Origin: Paratinospora sagittata
Lineage: Eukaryota; Streptophyta; Magnoliopsida; Ranunculales; Menispermaceae
Direction of reading: 5' to 3'
Assembly (NCBI GenBank): GCA_035771175.1
Contig: CM069611.1
Coordinates: 12,678,366 to 12,742,365 of the forward strand
Length of the DNA: 64,000 nucleotides
The position numbers were made by a program, and so were the translations under genes. Numbering within the stretch: the first letter of the stretch is position 1; the number at the start of each line of letters is the position of its first letter. Below are positions 46,312 to 57,734 of this stretch, in pieces. Under the pieces are notes generated by a model. It worked only from the letters and a program-made list of their open reading frames with translations. It was not told the DNA's origin and did no database searches.

Positions 46312-49300
46312 TAGAGAAGGCTGGAGGAATCCTATGATGCCTTCAGAATTAGTGAGAACGAAGACATCTCAAATGCCATAACACGCTTCACCAAGATCAT
46401 TAAAGAGATGAAGAAGCTGGGTGAGGTGCTCCCACAAGCAAAAACAATTTGGAAATTCCTTAGGGGACATGTTTGATGAAGGAAGTTCTGTGAATCGCCC
46501 TCCACTGTTCAAGGGCGGAAATTACTTGCACTGTAAAACAAGAATAAGATACTTCATGAGATCCTATGATTATGATGTTTAAGAGATTGTAAGAAATGGC
46601 TATTCTACACCCACAAAGGTTGAAAATGGAGTAATTGTGCCGAAGGCAAAGAATGTATGGCTACCAGAGAAAAGAGGTTACAACAATTAAATGAGAAGGC
46701 CATAAACATGTTTTTCTGTACTCTTTCCATTAATGAATTAAACAGACATAGTGCCTGCAATACTGCCAAGGAGAAGTGGGATAACCTAAAAATTACTCAT
46801 GAAAACAGAAAGAAAGTAAAGGGAAAAAAGTAGAGAATGCTGGAGGAATCCTATGATGCCTTCAGAATTAGTGAGGACGAAGACATCTCAAATGCCATAA
46901 CACGCTTCACCAAGATCATTAAAGAGATGAAGAAGCTGGGTGAGGTGCTACCACAAGCAAAAACAATTGGGAAATTCCTTAGGGGACATGTTTCATGAAG
47001 GAAGTTCTGTGAATCGCCCTCCACTGTTCAAGGGCGGAAATTACTTGCACTGTAAAACAAGAATAAGATACTTCATGAGATCCTATGATTATGATGTTTA
47101 AGAGATTGTAAGAAATGGCTATTCTACACCCACAAAGGTTGAAAATCGAGTAATTGTGCCGAAGGCAAAGAATGTATGGCTACCAGAGAAAAGAGGTTAC
47201 AACAATTAAATGAGAAGGCCATAAACATGTTTTTCTGTACTCTTTCCATTAATGAATTAAACAGACATAGTGCCTGCAATACTCCCAAGGAGAAGTGGGA
47301 TAACCTAAAAATTACTCATGAAAAAAGAAAGCAAGTAAAGGGAAAAAAGTAGAGAATGCTGGAGGAATCCTATGATGCCTTCAGAATTAGTGAGAACGAA
47401 GACATCTCAAATGCCATAACACGCTTCACCAAGATTATTAAAGAGATGAAGAAGCTGGGTGAGGTGCTACCACAAGCAAAAACAATTGGGAAATTCCTTA
47501 GGGGACATGTTTCATGAAGGAAATTCTGTGAATCCCACTCCACTGTTCAAGGGCGGAAATTACTTGCAATGGAAAACAAGAATAAGATACTTCATTAGAT
47601 CCCATGATTCTGATGTTTAAGAGATTGTAAGAAATGGCTATTCTGCACCCACAAAGGTTGAAAATGGAGTAGTTATGCCGAAGGCAAAGAATGTATGAGT
47701 ACCAGAGAAAAGAGGTTACAACAATTAAATGAGAAGGCCATAAACATGTTTTTCCGTACTCTTTTCATTAATGAATTAAACAGACATAGTGCTCGCAATA
47801 CGGCCAAGGAGAAATGGGATAACCTAAAAATTACTCATGAAAACAGAAAGCAAGTAAAGGGAACAAAGTAGAGAATGCTGGAGGAATCGAATGATGCCTT
47901 CAGAATTAGTGAGAACGAAGACATCTCAAATGCCATAACAAGCTTCACCAAGATTATTAAAGTGATGAAGAAGCTGGGTGAGGTGCTCCTACAAGCCAAA
48001 ACAATTTGGAAATTCCTTAGGGGACATGTTTGATGAAGGAAGTTCTGTGAATCGCCCTCCACTGTTCAAGGGCGGAAATTACTTGCAATGGAAAACAAGA
48101 ATAAGATACTTCATGAGATCTTATGATTATGATGTTTAAGAGATTGTGAGAAATGGCTATTCTGCACCCACAAAGGTTGAAAATGGTGTAATTGTGCCGA
48201 AGGCAAAGAATGTATGGGTACCAGAGAAAAGAGGTTACAACAATTGAATGAGAAGGCCATAAACATGTTTTTCTGTACTCTTTCCATTAATGAATTAAAC
48301 AGACATAGTGCCTGCAATACTCCCAAGGAGAAGTGGGATAACCTAAAAATTACTCATGAAAACAGAAAGCAAGTAAAGGGAACAAAGTAGAGAATGCTGG
48401 AGGAATCCTATGATGCCTTCAAAATTAGTGAGAACGAAGACATCTCCAATGCCATAACACGCTTCACCAAGATTATTAATGAGATGGAGAAGCTGGGTGA
48501 GGTGCTAGCAGAAGCAAAAATAATTGGGAAATTCCTTAGGGGACATGTTTCATGAAGGAAATTCTGTGAATCGCCCTCCACTGTTTAAGGGCGGAAATTA
48601 CTTGCAATGGAAAACTAGAATAAGATACTTCATGAGATCCCATGATTCTGATGTTTAAGAGATTGTAAGAAATGGCTATTCTGCACCCACAAAGGTTGAA
48701 AATGGAGTAGTTATGCCGAAGGCAAAGAATGTATGGCTACCAGAGAAAAGAGGTTACAACAATTAAATAAGAAGGCCATAAACATGTTTTTCTGTACTCT
48801 TTTCATTAATGAATTAAACAGACATAGTGCTCGCAATACTGCCAAGGAGAAATGGGATAACCTAAAAATTACTCATGAAAACAGAAACCAAGTAAAGGGA
48901 ACAAAGTAGAGAATGCTGGAGGAATCCTATGATGCCTTCAGAATTAGTGAGAACGAAGACATCTCAAATGCCATAACACGCTTCAATAAGATCATTAAAG
49001 AGATGAAGAAGCTGGGTGTGGTGCTCCCACAAGCAAAAACAATTTGGAAATTCCTTAAGGGACATGTTTGATGAAGGAAGTTCTGTGAATCGCGCTCCAC
49101 TGTTCAAGGGCGGAAATTACTTGCAATGAAAAATAAGCATAAGATACTTCATGAGATCCCATGATTCTGATGTTTAAGAGATTGTAAGAAATGGCTATTC
49201 TGCACCCACAAAGGTTGAAAATGGAGTAGTTATGCCGAAGGCAAATAATGTATGGCTACCAGAGAAAAGAGGTTACAACAATTAAATGAGAAGGCCATAA

Positions 49301-50290
49301 ACATGTTTTTCTGTACTCTTTTCATTACTGAATTAAACAGACATAGTGCTCGCAATACTGCTAAGGAGAAATGGGATAACCTAAAAATTACTCATGAAAA
49401 TAGAAAGCAAGTAAAGGGAACAAAGTAGAGAATGCTGGAGGAGTCCTATGATGCCTTCAGAATTAGTGAGAACGAACACATCTCAAATGCCATAACACGC
49501 TTCACCAAGATCATTAAAGAGATGAAGAAGCTGGGTGTGGTGCTCCCACAAGCAAAAACAATTTGGAAATTCCTTAAGGGACATGTTTGATGAAGGAAGT
49601 TCTGTGAATCGCCCTCCACTGTTCAAGGGCGGAAATTACTCGCACTGTAAAACAAGAATAAGATACTTCATGAGATCCTATGATTATGATGTTTAAGAGA
49701 TTGTAAGAAATGGCTATTCTGCACCCACAAAGGTTGAAAATGGAGTAGTTATGCCGAAGGCAAATAATGTACGGCTACCAGAGAAAAGAGGTTACAACAA
49801 TTAAATGAGAAGGCCATAAACATGTTTTTCTGTACTCTTTTAATTAATGAATTAAACAGACATAGTGCTCGCAATACTGCTAAGGAGAAATGGGATAACC
49901 TAAAAATTACTCATGAAAACAGAAAGCAAGTAAAGGGAACAAAGTAGAGAATGCTGGAGGAGTCCTATGATGCCTTCAGAATTAGTGAGAACGAAGACAT
50001 CTCAAATGCCATAACACGCTTCACCAAGATTATTAATGAGTTGAAGAAGCTGGGTGAGGTGCTACCACAAGCAAAAACAATTGGGAAATTCCTTAAGGGA
50101 CATGTTTTAATGAAGGAAATTCTGTGAATCGCCCTCCACTGTTCAAGGGCGGAAATTACTTGCAATGGAAAACAAGAATAAGATACTTCATGAGATCCCA
50201 TGATTCTGATGTTTAAGAGATTGTAAGAAATGGCTATTCTGCACCCACAAAGGTTGAAAATGGAGTAGTTATGGCGAAGGCAAATAATGT

Positions 50291-50629
50291 ATGGCTACCA
50301 GAGAAAAGAGGTTACAACAATTAAATGAGAAGGCCATAAACATGTTTTTCTGTACTCTTTTAATTAATGAATTAAACAGACATAGTGCTCGTAATACTGC
50401 CAAGGAGAAATGGGATAACCTAAAAATTACTCATGAAAACAGAAAGCAAGTAAAGGGAACAAAGCAGAGAATGCTGGAGGAATCCTATGATGCCTTCAGA
50501 ATTAGTGAGAACGAAGACATCTCAAATGCCATAACACGCTTCACCAAGATCATTAAAGAGATGAAGAAGCTGGGTGTGGTGCTCCCACAAGCAAAAACAA
50601 TTTGGAAATTCCTTAAGGGACATGTTTGA
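50291..50629 (+). pseudogene. Longest gag stretch; boundary stop replaced by CAG
   Basis: At 112 codons this is the longest + strand open stretch. The boundary codon at 50465 is CAG (Gln) instead of TAG, so the UBN2-like centre (REKRLQQLNEKA, NELNRHSARNTAKEKWD) runs directly into the C-terminal gag part (SYDAFRISENEDIS, AITRFTKIIKEMKKL, FLKGHV). This confirms that the two parts are collinear and in frame, as in a normal copia gag, and that TAG is a nonsense change within it. It ends at the TGA of the unit junction. ATG at 50291 is present, but the N-terminal gag segment upstream is in a different frame and interrupted, so a functional product is unlikely. The change could be a reversion or a surviving ancestral codon. 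Confidence 0.8.
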
Positions 50630-50983
50630 TGAAGGAAGTTCTGTGAATCGCGCTCCACTGTTCAAGGGCGGAAATTACTTGCAATGAAAAATAAGCATAA
50701 GATACTTCATGAGATCCCATGATTCTGATGTTTAAGAGATTGTAAGAAATGGCTATTCTGCACCCACAAAGGTTGAAAATGGAGTAGTTATGCCGAAGGC
50801 AAATAATGTATGGCTACCAGAGAAAAGAGGTTACAACAATTAAATGAGAAGGCCATAAACATGTTTTTCTGTACTCTTTTCATTAATGAATTAAACAGAC
50901 ATAGTGCTCGCAATACTGCTAAGGAGAAATGGGATAACCTAAAAATTACTCATGAAAATAGAAAGCAAGTAAAGGGAACAAAG

Positions 50984-51504
50984 TAGAGAATGCTGGAGGA
51001 GTCCTATGATGCCTTCAGAATTAGTGAGAACGAACACATCTCAAACGCCATAACACGCTTCACCAAGATTATTAATGAGATGAAGAAGCTGGGTGAGGTG
51101 CTACCACAAGCAAAAACAATTGGGAAATTCCTTATGGGACATGTTTCATGAAGGAAATTTTGTGAATCGCCCTCCAATGTTCAATGGCGGAAATTACTTG
51201 CAATGAAAAATAAGAATAAGATACTTCATTAGATCCCATGATTTTGATGTTTAAGAGATTGTAAGAAATGGCTATTCTGCGCCCAAAAAAGGTTGAAAAT
51301 GGAGTAATTATGCCGAAGGCAAAGAATATATGGCTACCCAGAGAAAAGAGGTTACAACAATTAAATGAGAAGGCCATAAACATGTTTTTCTGTACTCTTT
51401 TAATTAATGAATTAAACAGAAATAGTGCTTGCAAAACTGTCAAGGAGAAATGGGATAACCTAAAAATTACTCATGAAAACAGAAAGCAAGTAAAGGGAAC
51501 AAAG
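50984..51504 (+). repeat. 521-bp hybrid unit, copy 5
   Basis: Ten units after copy 4; gag stretch at 51268-51507. Reads 'gaaaaataagaataag', whereas copies 1-4 read 'gaaaaaaaagaataag'. This change is shared with copy 6. Confidence 0.85.
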
Positions 51505-54500
51505 TAGAGAAGGCTGGAGGAATCCTATGATGCCTTCAGAATTAGTGAGAACGAAGACATCTCAAATGCCATAACACGCTTCACCAAGATCATTAAAGAG
51601 ATGAAGAAGCTGGGTGAGGTGCTCCCACAAGCAAAAACAATTTGGAAATTCCTTAGGGGACATGTTTGATGAAGGAAGTTCTGTGAATCGCCCTCCACTG
51701 TTCAAGGGCGGAAATTACTTGCACTGTAAAACAAGAATAAGATACTTCATGAGATCCTATGATTATGATGTTTAAGAGATTGTAAGAAATGGCTATTCTA
51801 CACCCACAAAGGTTGAAAATGGAGTAATTGTGCCGAAGGCAAAGAATGTATGGCTACCAGAGAAAAGAGGTTACAACAATTAAATGAGAAGGCCATAAAC
51901 ATGTTTTTCTGTACTCTTTCCATTAATGAATTAAACAGACATAGTGCCTGCAATACTGCCAAGGAGAAGTGGGATAACCTAAAAATTACTCATGAAAACA
52001 GAAAGCAAGTAAAGGGAAAAAAGTAGAGAATGCTGGAGGAATCCTATGATGCCTTCAGAATTAGTGAGGGCGAAGACATCTCAAATGCCATAACACGCTT
52101 CACCAAGATCATTAAAGAGATGAAGAAGCTGGGTGAGGTGCTACCACAAGCAAAAACAATTGGGAAATTCCTTAGGGGACATGTTTCATGAAGGAAGTTC
52201 TGTGAATCGCCCTCCACTGTTCAAGGGCGGAAATTACTTGCACTGTAAAACAAGAATAAGATACTTCATGAGATCCTATGATTATGATGTTTAAGAGATT
52301 GTAAGAAATGGCTATTCTACACCCACAAAGGTTGAAAATGGAGTAATTGTGCCGAAGGCAAAGAATGTATGGCTACCAGAGAAAAGAGGTTACAACAATT
52401 AAATGAGAAGGCCATAAACATGTTTTTCTGTACTCTTTCCATTAATGAATTAAACAGACATAGTGCCTGCAATACTCCCAAGGAGAAGTGGGATAACCTA
52501 AAAATTACTCATGAAAAAAGAAAGCAAGTAAAGGGAAAAAAGTAGAGAATGCTGGAGGAATCCTATGATGCCTTCAGAATTAGTGAGAACGAAGACATCT
52601 CAAATGCCATAACACGCTTCACCAAGATTATTAAAGAGATGAAGAAGCTGGGTGAGGTGCTACCACAAGCAAAAACAATTGGGAAATTCCTTAGGGGACA
52701 TGTTTCATGAAGGAAATTCTGTGAATCCCACTCCACTGTTCAAGGGCGGAAATTACTTGCAATGGAAAACAAGAATAAGATACTTCATGAGATCCCATGA
52801 TTCTGATGTTTAAGAGATTGTAAGAAATGGCTATTCTGCACCCACAAAGGTTGAAAATGGAGTAGTTATGCCGAAGGCAAAGAATGTATGGCTACCAGAG
52901 AAAAGAGGTTACAACAATTAAATGAGAAGGCCATAAACATGTTTTTCCGTACTCTTTTCATTAATGAATTAAACAGACATAGTGCTCGCAATACTGCCAA
53001 GGAGAAATGGGATAACCTAAAAATTACTCATGAAAACAAAAAGCAAGTAAAGGGAACAAAGTAGAGAATGCTGGAGGAATCGAATGATGCCTTCAGAATT
53101 AGTGAGAACGAAGACATCTCAAATGCCATAACACGCTTCACCAAGAATATTAAAGAGATGAAGAAGCTGGGTGAGGTGCTCCTACAAGCAAAAATAATTT
53201 GGAAATTCCTTAGGGGACATGTTTGATGAAGGAAGTTCTGTGAATCGCCCTCCACTGTTCAAGGGCGGAAATTACTTGCAATGGAAAACAAGAATAAGAT
53301 ACTTCATGAGATCTTATGATTATGATGTTTAAGAGATTGTGAGAAATGGCTATTCTGCACCCACAAAGGTTGAAAATGGTGTAATTGTGCCGAAGGCAAA
53401 GAATGTATGGGTACCAGAGAAAAGAGGTTACAACAATTGAATGAGAAGGCCATAAACATGTTTTTCTGTACTCTTTCCATTAATGAATTAAACAGACATA
53501 GTGCCTGCAATACTCCCGAGGAGAAGTGGGATAACCTAAAAATTACTCATGAAAACAGAAAGCAAGTAAAGGGAACAAAGTAGAGAATGCTGGAGGAATC
53601 CTATGATGCCTTCAGAATTAGTGAGAACGAAGACATCTCCAATGCCATAACACGCTTCACCAAGATTATTAATGAGATGGAGAAGATGGGTGAGGTGCTA
53701 GCAGAAGCAAAAATAATTGGGAAATTCCTTAGGGGACATGTTTCATGAAGGAAATTCTGTGAATCGCCCTCCACTGTTTAAGGGCGGAAATTACTTGCAA
53801 TGGAAAACTAGAATAAGATACTTCATGAGATCCCATGATTCTGATGTTTAAGAGATTGTAAGAAATGGCTATTCTGCACCCACAAAGGTTGAAAATGGAG
53901 TAGTTATGCCGAAGGCAAAGAATGTATGGCTACCAGAGAAAAGAGGTTACAACAATTAAATAAGAAGGCCGTAAACATGTTTTTCTGTACTCTTTTCATT
54001 AATGAATTAAACAGACATAGTGCTCGCAATACTGCCAAGGAGAAATGGGATAACCTAAAAATTACTCATGAAAACAGAAACCAAGTAAAGGGAACAAAGT
54101 AGAGAATGCTGGAGGAATCCTATGATGCCTTCAGAATTAGTGAGAACGAAGACATCTCAAATGCCATAACACGCTTCACCAAGATCATTAAAGAGATGAA
54201 GAAGCTGGGTGTGGTGCTCCCACAAGCAAAAACAATTTGGAAATTCCTTAAGGGACATGTTTGATGAAGGAAGTTCTGTGAATCGCGCTCCACTGTTCAA
54301 GGGCGGAAATTACTTGCAATGAAAAATAAGCATAAGATACTTCATGAGATCCCATGATTCTGATGTTTAAGAGATTGTAAGAAATGGCTATTCTGCACCC
54401 ACAAAGGTTGAAAATGGAGTAGTTATGCCGAAGGCAAATAATGTATGGCTACCAGAGAAAAGAGGTTACAACAATTAAATGAGAAGGCCATAAACATGTT

Positions 54501-54618
54501 TTTCTGTACTCTTTTCATTAATGAATTAAACAGACATAGTGCTCGCAATACTGCTAAGGAGAAATGGGATAACCTAAAAATTACTCATGAAAATAGAAAG
54601 CAAGTAAAGGGAACAAAG
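50984..54618 (+). repeat. Segmental block P4 (7 units)
   Basis: Begins with hybrid copy 5. Compared with P1-P3 it has 'gtatggctaccag' at 52889, where they have 'gtatgagtaccag', and 'aagaatattaaagag' near 53143. Confidence 0.75.
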
Positions 54619-55139
54619 TAGAGAATGCTGGAGGAGTCCTATGATGCCTTCAGAATTAGTGAGAACGAACACATCTCAAACGCCATAACACGATTCACCA
54701 AGATTATTAATGAGATGAAGAAGCTGGGTGAGGTGCTACCACAAGCAAAAACAATTGGGAAATTCCTTATGGGACATGTTTCATGAAGGAAATTTTGTGA
54801 ATCGCCCTCCAATGTTCAATGGCGGAAATTACTTGCAATGAAAAATAAGAATAAGATACTTCATTAGATCCCATGATTTTGATGTTTAAGAGATTGTAAG
54901 AAATGGCTATTCTGCGCCCAAAAAAGGTTGAAAATGGAGTAATTATGCCGAAGGCAAAGAATATATGGCTACCCAGAGAAAAGAGGTTACAACAATTAAA
55001 TGAGAAGGCCATAAACATGTTTTTCTGTACTCTTTTAATTAATGAATTAAACAGAAATAGTGCTTGCAAAACTGTCACGGAGAAATGGGATAACCTAAAA
55101 ATTACTCATGAAAACAGAAAGCAAGTAAAGGGAACAAAG
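54619..55139 (+). repeat. 521-bp hybrid unit, copy 6
   Basis: Seven units after copy 5 and sharing its 'aaaaataag' variant; gag stretch at 54903-55142 with a private Lys-to-Thr change (TVTEKW). Copies 5 and 6 form the youngest sister pair on this character. Confidence 0.85.
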
Positions 55140-57734
55140 TAGAGAAGGCTGGAGGAATCCTATGATGCCTTCAGAATTAGTGAGAACGAAGACATCTCAA
55201 ATGCCATAACACGCTTCACCAAGATCATTAAAGAGATGAAGAAGCTGGGTGAGGTGCTCCCACAAGCAAAAACAATTTGGAAATTCCTTAGGGGACATGT
55301 TTGATGAAGGAAGTTCTGTGAATCGCCCTCCACTGTTCAAGGGCGGAAATTACTTGCACTGTAAAACAAGAATAAGATACTTCATGAGATCCTATGATTA
55401 TGATGTTTAAGAGATTGTAAGAAATGGCTATTCTACACCCACAAAGGTTGAAAATGGAGTAATTGTGCCGAAGGCAAAGAATGTATGGCTACCAGAGAAA
55501 AGAGGTTACAACAATTAAATGAGAAGGCCATAAACATGTTTTTCTGTACTCTTTCCATTAATGAATTAAACAGACATAGTGCCTGCAATACTGCCAAGGA
55601 GAAGTGGGATAACCTAAAAATTACTCATGAAAACAGAAAGCAAGTAAAGGGAAAAAAGTAGAGAATGCTGGAGGAATCCTATGATGCCTTCAGAATTAGT
55701 GAGGACGAAGACATCTCAAATGCCATAACACGCTTCACCAAGATCATTAAAGAGATGAAGAAGCTGGGTGAGGTGCTACCACAAGCAAAAACAATTGGGA
55801 AATTCCTTAGGGGACTTGTTTCATGAAGGAAGTTCTGTGAATCGCCCTCCACTGTTCAAGGGCGGAAATTACTTCCACTGTAAAACAAGAATAAGATACT
55901 TCATGAGATCCTATGATTATGATGTTTAAGAGATTGTAATAAATGGCTATTCTACACCCACAAAGGTTGAAAATGGAGTAATTGTGCCGAAGGCAAAGAA
56001 TGTATGGCTACCAGAGAAAAGAGGTTACAACAATTAAATGAGAAGGCCATAAACATGTTTTTCTGTACTCTTTCCATTAATGAATTAAACAGACATAGTG
56101 CCTGCAATACTGCCAAGGAGAAGTGGGATAACCTAAAAATTACTCATGAAAACAGAAAGCAAGTAAAGGGAAAAAAGTAGAGAATGCTGGAGGAATCCTA
56201 TGATGCCTTCAGAATTAGTGAGAACGAAGACATCTCAAATGCCATAACACGCTTCACCAAGATTATTAAAGAGATGAAGAAGCTGGGTGAGGTGCTACCA
56301 CAAGCAAAAACAATTGGGAAATTCCTTAGGGGACATGTTTCATGAAGGAAATTCTGTGAATCCCACTCCACTGTTCAAGGGCGGAAATTACTTGCAATGG
56401 AAAACAAGAATAAGATACTTCATGAGATCCCATGATTCTGATGTTTAAGAGATTGTAAGAAATGGCTATTCTGCACCCACAAAGGTTGAAAATGGAGTAG
56501 TTATGCCGAAGGCAAAGAATGTATGAGTACCAGAGAAAAGAGGTTACAACAATTAAATGAGAAGGCCATAAACATGTTTTTCCGTACTCTTTTCATTAAT
56601 GAATTAAACAGACATAGTGCTCGCAATACTGCCAAGGAGAAATGGGATAACCTAAAAATTACTCATGAAAACAGAAAGCAAGTAAAGGGAACAAAGTAGA
56701 GAATGCTGGAGGAATCGAATGATGCCTTCAGAATTAGTGAGAACGAAGACATCTCAAATGCCATAACAAGCTTCACCAAGATTATTAAAGAGATGAAGAA
56801 GCTGGGTGAGGTGCTCCTACAAGCAAAAACAATTTGGAAATTCCTTAGGGGACATGTTTGATGAAGGAAGTTCTGTGAATCGCCCTCCACTGTTCAAGGG
56901 CGGAAATTACTTGCAATGGAAAACAAGAATAAGATACTTCATGAGATCTTATGATTATGATGTTTAAGAGATTGTGAGAAATGGCTATTCTGCACCCACA
57001 AAGGTTGAAAATGGTGTAATTGTGCCGAAGGCAAAGAATGTATGGGTACCAGAGAAAAGAGGTTACAACAATTGAATGAGAAGGCCATAAACATGTTTTT
57101 CTGTACTCTTTCCATTAATGAATTAAACAGACATAGTGCCTGCAATACTCCCAAGGAGAAGTGGGATAACCTAAAAATTACTCATGAAAACAGAAAGCAA
57201 GTAAAGGGAACAAAGTAGAGAATGCTGGAGGAATCCTATGATGCCTTCAGAATTAGTGAGAACGAAGACATCTCCAATGCCATAACACGCTTCACCAAGA
57301 TTATTAATGAGATGGAGAAGCTGGGTGAGGTGCTAGCAGAAGCAAAAATAATTGGGAAATTCCTTAGGGGACATGTTTCATGAAGGAAATTCTGTGAATC
57401 GCCCTCCACTGTTTAAGGGCGGAAATTACTTGCAATGGAAAACTAGAATAAGATACTTCATGAGATCCCATGATTCTGATGTTTAAGAGATTGTAAGAAA
57501 TGGCTATTCTGCACCCACAAAGGTTGAAAATGGAGTAGTTATGCCGAAGGCAAAGAATGTATGGCTACCAGAGAAAAGAGGTTACAACAATTAAATAAGA
57601 AGGCCGTAAACATGTTTTTCTGTACTCTTTTCATTAATGAATTAAACAGACATAGTGCTCGCAATACTGCCAAGGAGAAATGGGATAACCTAAAAATTAC
57701 TCATGAAAACAGAAACCAAGTAAAGGGAACAAAG
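54619..57734 (+). repeat. Segmental block P5 (6 units)
   Basis: Begins with hybrid copy 6. It has the 'gtatgagtacc' variant of P1-P3 at 56522 but shares with P4 the 'aaggccgtaaacatg' variant (57604; 53968 in P4) and the 'aaaaataag' hybrid. This combination implies exchange between blocks rather than simple serial copying. Confidence 0.75.

Larger units (their letters stand above)
45791..50983 (+). repeat. Segmental block P3 (10 units)
   Basis: Matches P2 at a 5711-5712 bp offset up to about 49.7 kb, including the 'gaatcgaatg' and 'gctagcagaag' units. It ends with a 'gttttaatgaagg' unit and the unit at 50465, whose boundary codon is CAG. Confidence 0.75.
31770..57734 (+). repeat. Copia-gag-derived satellite array, segment 4 (homogenised 519-bp type)
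   Basis: Boundaries at 31770, 32290, 32810, 33329, 33850, 34369, 34888, 35407, 35926, 36447, 36966, 37485, 38004, 38523, 39042, 39561, 40080, 40600, 41119, 41638, 42157, 42676, 43195, 43714, 44233, 44753, 45272, 45791, 46312, 46831, 47350, 47869, 48388, 48907, 49426, 49945, 50465, 50984, 51505, 52024, 52543, 53062, 53581, 54100, 54619, 55140, 55659, 56178, 56697, 57216 and 57735. Almost all are 519 bp. The 520-bp units at 31770, 32290, 44233 and 49945 carry one extra base in 'catgttttaatgaagg' or a nearby change. One 521-bp hybrid unit recurs six times. Near-identity between distant blocks points to recent duplication. No genes. Confidence 0.94.
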
